Shown here: one piece after another, positions 1 through 9,032 of the stretch
How positions within the stretch are numbered: position 1 is the stretch's first letter
How the letters are laid out: the number at the start of each line of letters is the position of its first letter
Assembly (NCBI RefSeq): GCF_000495835.1
Contig: NZ_AWGC01000015.1
Location: 160,079-224,078, forward strand
Source of the DNA: Asticcacaulis sp. AC402
GTDB lineage: Bacteria; Pseudomonadota; Alphaproteobacteria; Caulobacterales; Caulobacteraceae
DNA length: 64,000 nucleotides
Reading direction: 5' to 3'
Program-made: the position numbers and the translations under genes
The notes under the pieces: model-generated
What the model saw: the letters and a program-made list of their open reading frames with translations, nothing else
Told to the model about the DNA's origin: nothing
The model's database searches: none

Positions 1-533
1 CATCGGGCGTGCGAATCGGCGAGGCCGGTTTTGGCGTGTCTGGCGATGCCCGCGGCCTGGTTGACGTGCCGCAATTGGGGCGGGTTATCCTTCAGGACGA
101 TGTCAGTATCGGCGCAGGGACCTGCGTTGACCGCGGCGCCTTTGAGGACACGATCATCGGTGAAGCGACAAAGATCGACAATATGGTCCAGATTGCACAC
201 AATGTGCGTATAGGACGCAACTGTATCGTGGCGGCACATTCCGGCCTCTCGGGTTCGGTCAAGGTCGGTGACGGCGCCATGTTCGGCGGGCGTGCCGGAA
301 TTATCGACCATATTGAAATTGGGGTTGGTGCCAAGGTTGCCGCTGGGGCAATTGTGTTCAAGGATGTTCCACCCGGTGCAATGGTATCGGGCTTCCCGGC
401 CAAGCCGTCGCGTCAGTTTCTGCGAGAAGTGGTGTGGCTGGAAAAAAATGCGGCGGCGAAAGAGTCAGGGAAGGATTCTGTTAGGGATTCTGGCAAGGAC
501 TCGAATAAGGACTCCGGCAAGGACAAAGGATGA
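1..533 (+). CDS. lpxD: LpxD, UDP-3-O-acylglucosamine N-acyltransferase (3' part; start lies before the window)
   Basis: Third step of lipid A synthesis: adds the N-linked 3-hydroxyacyl chain to UDP-3-O-acylglucosamine in the cytoplasm. The reading frame is already open at base 3, and about 176 residues are visible. They show the left-handed beta-helix hexapeptide pattern ([35 protein letters not shown]) and the family's C-terminal [19 protein letters not shown] helix. The last ~24 residues are a low-complexity K/D/S/G tail made of repeated KDSGKDS-like units, which is not part of the family core. The stop overlaps the fabZ start (ATGA), and fabZ and lpxA follow, which is the conserved lipid A operon. 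Confidence 0.95.
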   Translation, partial: SGVRIGEAGFGVSGDARGLVDVPQLGRVILQDDVSIGAGTCVDRGAFEDTIIGEATKIDNMVQIAHNVRIGRNCIVAAHSGLSGSVKVGDGAMFGGRAGIIDHIEIGVGAKVAAGAIVFKDVPPGAMVSGFPAKPSRQFLREVVWLEKNAAAKESGKDSVRDSGKDSNKDSGKDKG

Positions 534-1048
534 TGGATACGATGACCACGACTGACCAAGATGTGCCGGGTGCGAAGCTGGAGGCGGGGACTCCGGCGGC
601 AGGTGTGTCGGTGGACTATGCCGAAATCCTGAAGCGTATTCCGCATCGCTATCCGTTCCTGTTGGTCGACCGCGGCGAGAATTGGGTCAAGAACAAGTCG
701 ATGACGGGTATCAAGAACGTCACCTTCAATGAGCCGTTCTTCGCTGGGCACTTCCCGGAAAATCCGGTCATGCCCGGTGTGTTGCTGATCGAGGCCATGG
801 GCCAGACTGGTGCCGTGCTGATGTCGAAATCTTTGGACGTAGAAGTTGAAGGCAAGACCATCTTCTTTATGTCGGTGGATGGTGTACGGTTCCGCAGTCC
901 GGTGCGACCGGGCGACGTGGTGCGCATGCCGGTAGAGGTGGTACGGCATCGCGGCGATGTCTTTAAGTTCCGCGGCGAGGCCTATGTCGGCGACAAGATC
1001 GTCTGCGAGGCGGAGTTTGCGGCCATGGTGGTCGAGAGTCCCAAATGA
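530..1048 (+). CDS. fabZ: FabZ, (3R)-hydroxyacyl-ACP dehydratase
   Basis: Dehydrates 3-hydroxyacyl-ACP to enoyl-ACP in fatty acid elongation and draws on the same 3-hydroxyacyl-ACP pool used by LpxA and LpxD. The 172-residue hot-dog-fold protein has [10 protein letters not shown] near residue 44 and the catalytic helix motif [19 protein letters not shown] with active-site His and Glu. The ~28 N-terminal residues before the fold are longer than in E. coli FabZ. Two further Met codons near the start make the exact start uncertain by a few residues. It overlaps lpxD at the front (ATGA) and lpxA at the back (ATGA), so the three are translationally coupled. Confidence 0.96.
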   Translation: MMDTMTTTDQDVPGAKLEAGTPAAGVSVDYAEILKRIPHRYPFLLVDRGENWVKNKSMTGIKNVTFNEPFFAGHFPENPVMPGVLLIEAMGQTGAVLMSKSLDVEVEGKTIFFMSVDGVRFRSPVRPGDVVRMPVEVVRHRGDVFKFRGEAYVGDKIVCEAEFAAMVVESPK

Positions 1049-1836
1049 CAGTTACCATTCACCCGACGGCGATTGTGCACGAAGGGGCCAAGTTGGGGGA
1101 GGGAGTTCACGTCGGTCCCTACAGCATCGTCGGTCCCCACGTGACACTTAAAGACCGGGTGAACCTGAAATCCCACGTGGTGATCGACGGGATCACCGAA
1201 ATCGGGTCTGAGTCAGTTATCCACCCGTTTGCCTGTTTGGGTGGTCCGCCGCAACATCTGGCGCACAAGGGCGAACCGACACGACTGGTCGTCGGTGAGC
1301 GCAACCTGGTCCGCGAGCACGTCATCATGCATACCGGAACCGAAAAGGGCGGTGGGGTCACGCAGGTCGGCAACGACTGCATGTTCATGTCGGGGTCTGG
1401 CATCGCCCATGACTGTATTTTGGGCAACAATGTCATTCTGGCCAACCTGGCCAGCGTCGGCGGCCATGTAAAGATCGGTGATTTTGTGTTTCTCGGCGGG
1501 TCGTGCGCTGTGCATCAGTTCGCGCGACTGGGCCGGTATTGCTTTATCGGCGGTGGCGCCGTCGTGACCAAGGACGTCATTCCGTATGGGTCGGTGTGGG
1601 GCAACCACGCACGGCTGGAAGGCCTGAACCTGGTCGGGCTGAAGCGGCGCGGGTTCTCCCGTGAGTTGATCCTGGCTCTGCGGACAGCCTATCGCATGAT
1701 GTTTGCTGAGGAAGGCACCTTTCAGGAACGGCTGGACGATGTGCTGGAGAATTTTTCGGATATCGACCAGGTCGTGGAGATCGTGCAGTTTATCCGAGAA
1801 GATTCGACGCGGCCGATCTGTTTGCCATCGGATTGA
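1045..1836 (+). CDS. lpxA: LpxA, UDP-N-acetylglucosamine O-acyltransferase
   Basis: First step of lipid A synthesis: transfers a 3-hydroxyacyl chain from ACP to UDP-GlcNAc. The 263 residues match the family length. The N-terminal left-handed beta-helix starts with [17 protein letters not shown], carries the catalytic His in [12 protein letters not shown], and has the conserved [15 protein letters not shown] segment leading into the C-terminal helical domain. The start ATG overlaps the fabZ stop. Downstream the operon is interrupted by a palindromic repeat before lpxI. Confidence 0.97.
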   Translation: MTVTIHPTAIVHEGAKLGEGVHVGPYSIVGPHVTLKDRVNLKSHVVIDGITEIGSESVIHPFACLGGPPQHLAHKGEPTRLVVGERNLVREHVIMHTGTEKGGGVTQVGNDCMFMSGSGIAHDCILGNNVILANLASVGGHVKIGDFVFLGGSCAVHQFARLGRYCFIGGGAVVTKDVIPYGSVWGNHARLEGLNLVGLKRRGFSRELILALRTAYRMMFAEEGTFQERLDDVLENFSDIDQVVEIVQFIREDSTRPICLPSD

Positions 1837-1850
1837 CGCTGTCGTGGTGC

Positions 1851-2077
1851 GGGGTGCGGGGCCGTGACCCCACATTTCCTGAAATGTCTTTTTGCTGCAC
1901 GGCCCTTTAGAGCGCAATCCGATAAAGTGTGACGCACTTTTCGGATAAATTGCGCGACAAAACAAAAACTTAGAGCGGGGTTTTGATTCCATCAAAACTC
2001 ATCCCGCTCTAGTGCCGGACAACAGAAAGAATTTAAAGACGTGGGGCACCAATAAGCGTTCTTTGGCCCCACACCCC
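1851..2077. repeat. Nested inverted repeat with a GANTC repeat at its centre
   Basis: The outer arms are GGGGTGCGGGGCC (1851-1863) and its near inverse GGCCCCACACCCC (2065-2077). Further in, TCTTTTTGCTGCACGGC (about 1887-1903) pairs imperfectly with GTGCCGGACAACAGAAAG (2011-2029). The GANTC repeat described separately sits at the centre. The same GGGGTGTGGGGCC motif recurs after eno and after lpdA, so this looks like a second palindromic family into which a first-family copy inserted or with which it combined. Confidence 0.6.
1908..2012 (-). repeat. GANTC-hairpin intergenic repeat, copy A (reverse orientation)
   Basis: A 105-bp member of a family with seven copies in this window. Read on the minus strand it has CTAGAGCGGG, a hairpin with GANTC (GATTC at 1985-1989), a T-rich tract, GCGCAATTT, a dyad GAAAAGTG/CACTTT, and ends in GCGCTCTA. 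It lies between lpxA and lpxI, inside what is otherwise an operon. Confidence 0.85.
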
Positions 2078-2094
2078 ATTACAGGACAGAGCTA

Positions 2095-2931
2095 ATGTCG
2101 ACTTCCAACAAACTCGCCCTGATCTCTGGCGGCGGCGGCTTGCCCGTAGACGTCGCCAACTACCTCAACAAAATTCAACGGCAGTACACGGTCGTCCGCA
2201 TCGAAGGTCTTTCTGACCCTCAGCTTGATGACCATCCGGGCCATACCCTGGGTCTTGGTGACTTCGCCAAACTGTTCGAAATCCTGGCTGCCGAACAATG
2301 CAAGGCTGTCACCATGTGCGGTTACGTACAGCGCCCTGACTTTGACGACATGAAGAAGGAACACGGTACCGACCACCTGAGCAGCATTCAGTCGGCCGGT
2401 CGTGGCGGCGACGATTCTCTCCTGCGCCAGGTCGCCAAGGTCATTGCCTCCCAAGGCTACCACATTGAAGGCGCCCACGAAGCTAACCCCGAACTCCTCA
2501 TCGGGCGAGGTCTGCAGGCCGGCCCCGACCCGTCGCCCGAAGCCATGGCAGACGCTCAGGAAGCCATGCGTATCGCCACCGCCATCGGTGCGCTCGACAT
2601 TGGCCAGGCTGTCGTCGTTGCCGACCACATCACCCTGGCCGTCGAAGCCCAGGAGGGCACTCAGAACATGTTACGCAGGATCGCTTCGCTTTCACCAGTC
2701 TTGCGGGGTTCAATTGCAAATCGCAAGGGGGTTGTCGCCAAGGTGGCCAAGCCTATTCAGGACCTCCGCCTCGACATGCCGACTATCGGAGTCTCGACTA
2801 TTGAAGATGCTGCCGCCGCCGGCCTTAGCGGCATAGTCGCCCGCGCCGGCCACCTCCTGGTTGTCGATAAGGCCACAACCCACGCGCGCGCCGCAGAACT
2901 GGGCGTCTTCCTCTACGGTCACCATGACTAA
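2095..2931 (+). CDS. lpxI: LpxI, UDP-2,3-diacylglucosamine pyrophosphatase
   Basis: Hydrolyses UDP-2,3-diacylglucosamine to lipid X. This is the alphaproteobacterial alternative to LpxH and the step immediately before LpxB. The 278 residues match the LpxI (formerly DUF1009) family: the start ALISGGGGLP, the central GRGGDDSLLRQVAKV and the C-terminal DMPTIGVSTIEDAAAAGL block. It overlaps lpxB by 8 bp and follows lpxA, consistent with the pathway order. Assignment rests on family pattern plus context. Confidence 0.94.
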   Translation: MSTSNKLALISGGGGLPVDVANYLNKIQRQYTVVRIEGLSDPQLDDHPGHTLGLGDFAKLFEILAAEQCKAVTMCGYVQRPDFDDMKKEHGTDHLSSIQSAGRGGDDSLLRQVAKVIASQGYHIEGAHEANPELLIGRGLQAGPDPSPEAMADAQEAMRIATAIGALDIGQAVVVADHITLAVEAQEGTQNMLRRIASLSPVLRGSIANRKGVVAKVAKPIQDLRLDMPTIGVSTIEDAAAAGLSGIVARAGHLLVVDKATTHARAAELGVFLYGHHD

Positions 2932-4093
2932 GCCGCTCAAAATCATGCTGATCGCCGCCGAAGCCTCCGGCGACATGCTGGGCGCGGGCCTGATGGTCGA
3001 ACTGCGCAAGCAGGCCCCCGAGATCGACTTTACGTTTGTCGGCGTTGGTGGCGCCCGCATGGCTGAACAAGGCGTCCAAAGCCCCTTCGATATCGCCCAA
3101 TTGTCCATCCTGGGCATGTTGGAAGGCCTCAAGGCCTTGCCGCGCGTCAACGCCCGGGTCCTTGACACGGCTGCACTGGCTAGAGCCGAGAAGCCTGATG
3201 CGGTCGTGCTGATCGACTCGTGGGGTTTCACTCTGCGCGCGGCCAATGCCATCCGAAAGATCATGCCCGAGGTGCCGCTGATCAAATATGTCGGCCCTCA
3301 GGTTTGGGCGACCCGACCGGGCCGAGCTAAGACACTGGCCAAGGCCGTCGACATGCTGTTGGCGCTACACCCGATGGACGCGCCTTATTTCGAACGCGAA
3401 GGTCTCAAAACCGTCGTTGTCGGCAATCCGGCCCTCAATGTCGACTTTTCCCGGGCCGATCCCGCTGCCTTCCGCCGCAAAATCGGCATAACGCCTGACG
3501 CGCCCATGCTGATGGTGTTGCCGGGTTCGCGGCCGGGCGAGATCAAGCGGTTGATGCCGACCTTTATTGACACCTTGCTGGCGCTTGGCAAGGCGCGTAC
3601 CGATCTGACCATGGTCATGCCGGTGGCGGAAACCGTCCGCAACCTGGTGGTTCCTGCCGTCTCCGGCCTGCCGTTGCGTCTTCACCTGATAGAAAACGAA
3701 GACGACAAATATTCCGCGATGCAGGCGGCAACCCTGGCCCTGGCCTGTTCCGGCACCGTCTCGACCGAACTGGCCCTGGCCGGCTGTCCCATGATCATTG
3801 CCTATAAGGTCGAGCCGCTGACCTGGTGGATTTTCAAGACCATTGCGACGATCAAATACGTGACCCTGTTCAATATTACAGCCGGCAAGGAGATCGCGCC
3901 GGAATTCATCCAGCCCACTTGCACACCGGAAAACCTGCTGGACGCCGTCAACGAACGGCTCGACGATGCGGTTTTACGGGGCAACCAGATCGACGAACAG
4001 TTCAAGGCCCTGGATCTGATGGGCCGTGGTCAAAGACCGCCGGCCGAAAAAGCGGCAAGGGCGGTGATAGATTTCCTCGGCGTCTCAGCCTAG
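2924..4093 (+). CDS. lpxB: LpxB, lipid-A-disaccharide synthase
   Basis: Condenses lipid X with UDP-diacylglucosamine to make the lipid A disaccharide at the inner membrane face. About 389 residues, as usual for this GT19 family. Recognisable blocks are IMLIAAEASGDMLGAGL at the N-terminus, YVGPQVWATRPGRAK, LPGSRPGEIKR, and the late ACSGTVSTELALAGCPMI donor-binding region. I chose the ATG at 2924, which overlaps the lpxI stop, over a 63-base upstream extension that has no family similarity. The TAG stop is provided by the first bases of the repeat at 4091. Confidence 0.96.
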   Translation: MTKPLKIMLIAAEASGDMLGAGLMVELRKQAPEIDFTFVGVGGARMAEQGVQSPFDIAQLSILGMLEGLKALPRVNARVLDTAALARAEKPDAVVLIDSWGFTLRAANAIRKIMPEVPLIKYVGPQVWATRPGRAKTLAKAVDMLLALHPMDAPYFEREGLKTVVVGNPALNVDFSRADPAAFRRKIGITPDAPMLMVLPGSRPGEIKRLMPTFIDTLLALGKARTDLTMVMPVAETVRNLVVPAVSGLPLRLHLIENEDDKYSAMQAATLALACSGTVSTELALAGCPMIIAYKVEPLTWWIFKTIATIKYVTLFNITAGKEIAPEFIQPTCTPENLLDAVNERLDDAVLRGNQIDEQFKALDLMGRGQRPPAEKAARAVIDFLGVSA

Positions 4094-4195
4094 AGCGGAA
4101 TGGCTTTAGGTAGAATCGCCATCTCGCTCTAGCTTTTTGTTTTTTCGCGCAATTTTCCCGAAAAGTGCGTCACACTTTATCTGATTACGCTCTAG
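4091..4195 (+). repeat. GANTC-hairpin intergenic repeat, copy B
   Basis: A 105-bp copy between convergent lpxB and gltA. It has the hairpin AGAGCGGAATGGC...GCCATCTCGCTCT with GAATC at 4113-4117, then CTTTTTGTTTTTT, GCGCAATTTT, and a dyad AAAAGTGCGTCACACTTT. Its two CTAG-type ends form the TAG stops of both lpxB (4091-4093) and gltA (4192-4194). The stem followed by T's could act as an intrinsic terminator. Confidence 0.9.
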
Positions 4196-5481
4196 CCTCG
4201 CGACGAAATTGGTGTGTAATTGCGCTCTGTTGCACCGGTATAGAGTTGCCGCGGGCGGCCGATCTTCTGCGACGGATCCTCTATCATTTCCTTCCATTGG
4301 GCAATCCAGCCGACCGTGCGCGCCAGGGCGAACAGCACAGTGAACATTGTGGTCGGGAAGCCCATGGCCGACAGGGTAATGCCGGAATAGAAATCGACGT
4401 TCGGATACAGCTTGCGTTCGATGAAGAAGTCGTCGTTCAGCGCCACCTGCTCCAGTTCCTTGGCAACCTGCAGGAGTGGATCGTTAGGATCGCCAACCGC
4501 TGCCAGGACTTCGTCGGCCGACTGCTTCATCACCGTAGCACGCGGATCATAGTTCTTGTACACCCGGTGGCCAAAGCCCATCAGGCGGTATTTGCGGTCC
4601 TTGACACCGGCGACAAACTCCTTAACCCGTTCAGGCGTGCCGATTTCCTTAAGCATGTTTAGCGCTTCTTCGTTGGCGCCACCATGGCTGGGGCCCCACA
4701 GGCAGGCAATACCGGCTGCGATACAGGCGAAGGGATTGGCACCCGAAGATCCTGCCAGGCGGACAGTCGAGGTCGAAGCGTTCTGTTCGTGGTCGGCATG
4801 CAGGATGAAGATGCGGTCCATCGCCTTGGCCACGACCGGATTGACGACATACTCCTCTGCCGGAACGGCAAAACACATGCGCAGGAAGTTTTCCGGATAG
4901 CTCAGCTTGTTGAGCGGATGCACGAACGGCTGGCCGATGCTGTATTTGAAAGCCCGTGCCGCGATGGTCGGCATCTTGGCGATCAGACGGTGCGCCGAAA
5001 TTTCGCGTTGGCGCAGATCATGAATGTCCAGACTGTCGTGGTAGAAGGCCGACAGGGCGCCAACAGCGCCGGTCATAACGGCCATAGGGTGGGCGTCGCG
5101 GCGGAAGCCTGAGAAGAAGCGGTCGAACTGTTCGTGCAGCATGGTGTGACGGGTGATCGTCGTTTCGAACTCTTCGTACTCGGACGCCTTGGGCAACTCG
5201 CCGTGGAGCAGCAGGTAGCAAACTTCAAGGAAACTGGATTTTTCGGCAAGCTGACCGATCGGATAGCCACGGTGCAGCAGGACGCCGGCGTCGCCATCGA
5301 TAAAAGTGATCTTGCTCTCGCACGACGCTGTCGAGGTAAAGCCCGGGTCGTAGGTAAAGGCATCGGTTTCAGCGTACAGCTTCCGGATGTCGAGAACGTC
5401 CGGACCAAGCGTGCCTTTCGAAATGGGGAGACTGATCGTTTTGTCGCCAAGGGTCAGTTGAGCAGGAGAAGTCTGGGTCAT
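4192..5481 (-). CDS. gltA: GltA, citrate synthase
   Basis: Condenses acetyl-CoA and oxaloacetate, the entry to the TCA cycle. The 429 residues fit the hexameric Gram-negative type. Catalytic motifs are present: [22 protein letters not shown] with the first catalytic His, and [12 protein letters not shown] with the second His and, nearby, the Asp. The N-terminal beta-rich domain (residues 1-60) typical of type II enzymes is intact. It stands alone on the minus strand. The TAG stop comes from the repeat at 4091-4195. Confidence 0.98.
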   Translation of the reverse strand: MTQTSPAQLTLGDKTISLPISKGTLGPDVLDIRKLYAETDAFTYDPGFTSTASCESKITFIDGDAGVLLHRGYPIGQLAEKSSFLEVCYLLLHGELPKASEYEEFETTITRHTMLHEQFDRFFSGFRRDAHPMAVMTGAVGALSAFYHDSLDIHDLRQREISAHRLIAKMPTIAARAFKYSIGQPFVHPLNKLSYPENFLRMCFAVPAEEYVVNPVVAKAMDRIFILHADHEQNASTSTVRLAGSSGANPFACIAAGIACLWGPSHGGANEEALNMLKEIGTPERVKEFVAGVKDRKYRLMGFGHRVYKNYDPRATVMKQSADEVLAAVGDPNDPLLQVAKELEQVALNDDFFIERKLYPNVDFYSGITLSAMGFPTTMFTVLFALARTVGWIAQWKEMIEDPSQKIGRPRQLYTGATERNYTPISSRG

Positions 5482-5874
5482 GTACGCTTGCCCCTAAAAA
5501 TTTTGTGTTTGTGCGGCGCAATGAGATTTGCGTTGCGCCTGCTATATAAACTGTGATCCCAAATGAAAAGAGGGTGGTTAAGGATTGTACCGATCCAACG
5601 CCCCAAAGCAGGCAAAAAATCTGCGCAAATGAGCGTTCACGCAACTTGAAGTATCAGCCCGTTCGCCCGGGCAGACCAGATACGTGTTGATAACCCATTC
5701 AATCCTATTGATGTTTCCAAAAAACTCTTAGAGCGGGTCCGCTTGCGACGTACACGTTTTTGTGAAAACGCTCATGGTCGTAAAGGTGCTGAACCTGCCG
5801 CATTTTTATTGGACTTGCCGCGGGGGAGCGGTCGTGGTCAAGTGTTTTGGCATTTTCGGCAATCGGGGGTAGTT
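5482..5874. other. Intergenic region between divergent gltA and comEC
   Basis: This must hold the promoters of gltA (leftward) and comEC (rightward). I see no clear operator, RNA or repeat. A short TTAGAGCGGGT at 5729-5739 resembles the first bases of the GANTC repeats, but the rest of the element is absent. The comEC frame stays open back to 5743, so its N-terminus could extend into the right half of this region. Confidence 0.4.
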
Positions 5875-8040
5875 TTGCGACGCCTGTCGTGGCCTAACAG
5901 GGAAGACCTCAAGGCAGGTTTGTCAACGATTGTGTCTGCCCAGAGCGGCCGCATCGTTTTGTGGCTGCCTGTTGCCCTGGCGTTTGGCGCAGCCTTCTAT
6001 CTTGAGCTACGGCATGAGCCGGACTGGCCATGGCTTATCGTTCCCGGCGGGCTGATGCTGGCCGCCCTACCCCTGATACTTCGCTTTAGCAGTTCCAGCT
6101 ATCTCTATAATCTAATTTTGCTTTTGGTGATGTTCTCAGCTGGAACATTGATTGCGAAACTGCGCACGGAACAGGTCCGTGCTCCGGTTCTGAGCCCCTA
6201 TGAAACCCAATACAATGTGACGGCCTTCATCGTCGACAACATTTCGCCCTCGGCCGACAAGCCGCGATTGTTGCTGGCGCCGATTGCCGTGCGTGGTTTG
6301 AGGTCACACGAAACCCCGGTGCGACTGCGCGTGACATTTCGGCCCGGCACCATCGAGGCGGCCGATATCAAACCGGGCGATGCGATCTCTGTCTTCGCCC
6401 TGCTCAATCCACCGCCGTCACCATCCATGCCGGGCGGCTACGACTTCGCCCGCCATGCCTGGTTTCAGGGTGTCGGAGGCGTGGGCTTCGTCCCCGGAAA
6501 GATCGAGCGGATAGATGTTGCGCCGCAGAGTCTGCGCTTGGCACTCATGCTTCAGCTTAACCGCGCCCGATGGGAGTTGACGCAAACCCTGGTACGCCAG
6601 ATTACACCGGGGTTTCAGGATGGTGAAGCCTTAGGCGGGTTTGCCGCAGCGCTCGTGACCGGCCATGAGGCCTTCCTGCCGGAACAGCTGATCAGCCATA
6701 TGAGAGACTCAGGTCTGGCGCACATATTGTCGATTTCTGGCGTTCACATGGCGGTTGTCGGCGGCTTCATCTTCTTCCTTCTGCGCGGTGCAATGGCTGC
6801 AATACCAGCACTCGCCTTGCGTATACCGGTCAAAAAATTCGCCGCCGCCGTCAGCATTGTCTGCGTCCTGGCATATCTGGCGATATCAGGCGCACCGGCG
6901 CCGGCCGTGCGGGCAGCCGTAGTCGCCAGCGTCGCCTTCGCCGCAATCCTGTTCGACCGCCGGGCGCTAAGTCTGCGTGCGCTGGCCATTGCGGCCTTGT
7001 TCGTCATCATATTGACCCCGGAAGCCGTGATTCAACCGGGTTTCCAGATGTCATTCTGCGCTACCGCCGCACTGCTGGCCTTGGCAGAAACCATAAGACC
7101 CGAGATCCGCGAAATCAGCGTGCCGCTTTGGGTCCGTGCGGTCCAGGCATCGTTAAACGGCACCAAACTATCTCTGGTCGCTTCGCTTGTCGCAACCCTG
7201 GCCACGACACCCTTCGCCATTGCCTATTTCAATCGGTTCTCAGTTTACAGCTTGCTGTCCAACCTCCTGGAGGCGCCGATCACAGCCTTTGTCGTCATGC
7301 CGGCCCTGGCATTGGGGACGGTCCTCTCGGCGACGCCCATTGGCTGGATATGTCTGCGTGTAGCCGCGGGCGGATTGTGGCTGATCGCTCAAATCGCCGC
7401 CTGGACCTCCGGCCTGCCGCACGCTGTCATTACCTGGCCATCCGCGCCAGGCTTTGTGCTGGTCCTGGCCTGTCTCGGCTTGATGTGGGTCTGCCTGATC
7501 CGCGGTAGGGTGCGTTGGGCAGGGGTATTGCTGGCTTCGACTATTGTATGGTGGCCGCGACTGGAAGCGACCGACATCTGGATTGACCCGCAAGGCGGCA
7601 ATGCCGCGATACGTGTCGACACTAGCGCCTATGTTCTGCGGCCCAAGGTGCGTCAGTACGGTTTCGAGCAATGGACGCAGCACTATGGTCTGAGCAAGCT
7701 GGACCAGGCCTCGCGCGACCGTGACTATGTCTGCCAGGGTTACGGGTGCGTGCCCAAAGCTTCCAATCCAGTAAAGGTCGGCTTCTGGTTCAGCAACAAA
7801 CCGCCCAACGCCAAACGTCTGGCCGAACTCTGTGGCGCCAGTACCCTGATTGTCATGCGAAATCCGGTCGGGGACTGGCCGCAGGTCTGTGCAGGCGTCA
7901 ACCGCATCAGCGCTGGTGACTTCCGTCGTCTCGGTGCGCTGGAACTGACGCGCCAGGATAAGGGCTGGGCTATCAAGGCTGCTCAGCCCTTTCGCGGCCA
8001 TCGCTATTGGTCTTCAGTGTCCGAAGCTGATGTATTTTAG
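5875..8040 (+). CDS. comEC: ComEC/Rec2 family membrane protein (DNA uptake channel)
   Basis: Predicted inner-membrane channel that carries single-stranded DNA into the cytoplasm during transformation. There are roughly 720 residues with many hydrophobic segments. The hallmark competence motif SGLAHILSISGVHMAVVGG is followed by the transmembrane competence domain (PAPAVRAAVVA, PGFQMSFCATAALL). An N-terminal DUF4131-type region precedes it. The C-terminal ~130 residues are soluble but lack an obvious metallo-beta-lactamase HxHxDH motif. The start is uncertain: I prefer TTG 5875, preceded by GGGGG, but the frame is open from 5743. The TAG stop is provided by the repeat beginning at 8038. Confidence 0.88.
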   Translation: MRRLSWPNREDLKAGLSTIVSAQSGRIVLWLPVALAFGAAFYLELRHEPDWPWLIVPGGLMLAALPLILRFSSSSYLYNLILLLVMFSAGTLIAKLRTEQVRAPVLSPYETQYNVTAFIVDNISPSADKPRLLLAPIAVRGLRSHETPVRLRVTFRPGTIEAADIKPGDAISVFALLNPPPSPSMPGGYDFARHAWFQGVGGVGFVPGKIERIDVAPQSLRLALMLQLNRARWELTQTLVRQITPGFQDGEALGGFAAALVTGHEAFLPEQLISHMRDSGLAHILSISGVHMAVVGGFIFFLLRGAMAAIPALALRIPVKKFAAAVSIVCVLAYLAISGAPAPAVRAAVVASVAFAAILFDRRALSLRALAIAALFVIILTPEAVIQPGFQMSFCATAALLALAETIRPEIREISVPLWVRAVQASLNGTKLSLVASLVATLATTPFAIAYFNRFSVYSLLSNLLEAPITAFVVMPALALGTVLSATPIGWICLRVAAGGLWLIAQIAAWTSGLPHAVITWPSAPGFVLVLACLGLMWVCLIRGRVRWAGVLLASTIVWWPRLEATDIWIDPQGGNAAIRVDTSAYVLRPKVRQYGFEQWTQHYGLSKLDQASRDRDYVCQGYGCVPKASNPVKVGFWFSNKPPNAKRLAELCGASTLIVMRNPVGDWPQVCAGVNRISAGDFRRLGALELTRQDKGWAIKAAQPFRGHRYWSSVSEADVF

Positions 8041-8145
8041 AGCGCCGGTCAAACTTCATCAGAAGCGCACTCTTTTATTCGCGCAATTTATCCGAAAAGG
8101 GGAGCGCCCGTGCGGTGGCATCCACTTTATCGGATTGCGCTCTAG
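8038..8145 (+). repeat. GANTC-family intergenic repeat, copy C (first hairpin degenerate)
   Basis: First of two tandem copies between convergent comEC and lexA. The right half is typical (CGCGCAATTTATCCGAAAAG, GGGAGCGCCCGTGCGGTGG, TTTATCGGATTGCGCTCTAG). The left hairpin is altered and has lost GANTC. It supplies the comEC TAG stop and shares TAG (8143-8145) with the next copy. Confidence 0.8.
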
Positions 8146-8247
8146 AGCGGGATGGCTTTAGGTAGAATCGCCATCTCGCTCTAAGTTTTTGTTTTGTCGC
8201 GCAATTTATCCAAAAAGTGCTGCACACTTTGTCGGATTGCGCTCTAG
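8143..8247 (+). repeat. GANTC-hairpin intergenic repeat, copy D
   Basis: A full copy directly abutting copy C. It has the hairpin GAGCGGGATGGC...GCCATCTCGCTCT with GAATC at 8165-8169, the T-rich AGTTTTTGTTTTG, then AAAAAGTGCTGCACACTTT and GGATTGCGCTCTAG. Its right end forms the TAG stop of lexA (8244-8246 on the minus strand). Confidence 0.9.
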
Positions 8248-8945
8248 TGATAGCGGCGCATCAATCCAACTAACCGGCCCTGAATCTTGACCTGGCCGTC
8301 GTTGTATATCTGCGTCTTGTAGGCTGGGTTAGCGGCTTCCAGGGCGATCGAAGCCCCTTTCTTGCGCAGGCGCTTCAAGGTGGCCGTCTCGTCATCAACC
8401 AAGGCAACGATGATCTCGCCGGAGTGGGCAGTGTCGGTCTTCTTGATGACGACGTAGTCGCCATTGAGGATTCCGGCATGAATCATCGAATCGCCTTCGA
8501 TCTCCAATATGTAGTGCTCACCCGCTCCAAGCATAGATTCCGGTACGCGTAACCTGTCGCGCTCCAGCCCCATGGCTTCGATCGGAACACCGGCGGCGAT
8601 CTTGCCCAGCAAAGGAAGTTCGCGGGTATCGTCGTTGCTGGCTTTTGCCGTATCGGCAAACTGGCGCGTACTTTCGACCACTTGCGGCACAAAAGTCTGC
8701 CGGCCGCGCGGTGGGGCCGAGGTGGTCGCCTGATCTGGAAGTTTGATTACCTCCAGCGCCCGTGCCCGATGCGCCAGGCGGCGAATGAAGCCGCGCTCTT
8801 CCAGCGCCGTGATCAAGCGGTGAATCCCGGACTTGGAGGCGAGGTCAAGCGCCTCCTTCATTTCGTCAAAGGAGGGGGAGACACCGCCTTCCTTTATCCG
8901 CTCGTGAATGAACATCAGCAGTTCGCGTTGTTTGGTCGTCAGCAT
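8244..8945 (-). CDS. lexA: LexA, SOS repressor
   Basis: Represses the DNA damage regulon and self-cleaves when RecA is activated. About 233 residues. The N-terminal winged helix begins [17 protein letters not shown], which fixes the start at 8945 rather than an upstream GTG. A linker leads to the S24 peptidase domain with the Ala-Gly cleavage site in [12 protein letters not shown], the catalytic Ser in [10 protein letters not shown] and the catalytic Lys in [11 protein letters not shown]. Two SOS boxes lie just upstream, so it is autoregulated. It follows trpC on the same strand. The repeat at 8143 provides its stop. Confidence 0.97.
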   Translation of the reverse strand: MLTTKQRELLMFIHERIKEGGVSPSFDEMKEALDLASKSGIHRLITALEERGFIRRLAHRARALEVIKLPDQATTSAPPRGRQTFVPQVVESTRQFADTAKASNDDTRELPLLGKIAAGVPIEAMGLERDRLRVPESMLGAGEHYILEIEGDSMIHAGILNGDYVVIKKTDTAHSGEIIVALVDDETATLKRLRKKGASIALEAANPAYKTQIYNDGQVKIQGRLVGLMRRYH

Positions 8946-8982
8946 ATCAGAACACCCGCGGCTCAGCTGTCCCGGTCGTCGG

Positions 8983-8997
8983 GAACAAGTCATGAAC
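8983..8997. promoter_or_regulatory. SOS box 1 (LexA operator, GAAC-N7-GAAC)
   Basis: A direct repeat GAAC with a 7-base spacer, AAGTCAT, which is the alphaproteobacterial LexA operator form, 38 bases upstream of the lexA start codon. Confidence 0.85.
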
Positions 8998-9008
8998 TCA
9001 TGGTCGAT

Positions 9009-9023
9009 GTTCTATATGTGTTC
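9009..9023. promoter_or_regulatory. SOS box 2 (LexA operator, GTTC-N7-GTTC)
   Basis: GTTC-TATATGT-GTTC, the opposite-strand form of the same operator. It lies 11 bases beyond box 1 and ends 10 bases before the trpC stop codon. Two boxes in opposite orientation suggest tight autoregulation of lexA. Confidence 0.85.
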
Positions 9024-9032
9024 CGGTTAATG

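Noticed and set aside
5729..5739. TTAGAGCGGGT before comEC considered as another GANTC repeat copy
   Set aside because: Only the first ~11 bases resemble the family; no matching arm, GANTC or right half follows.
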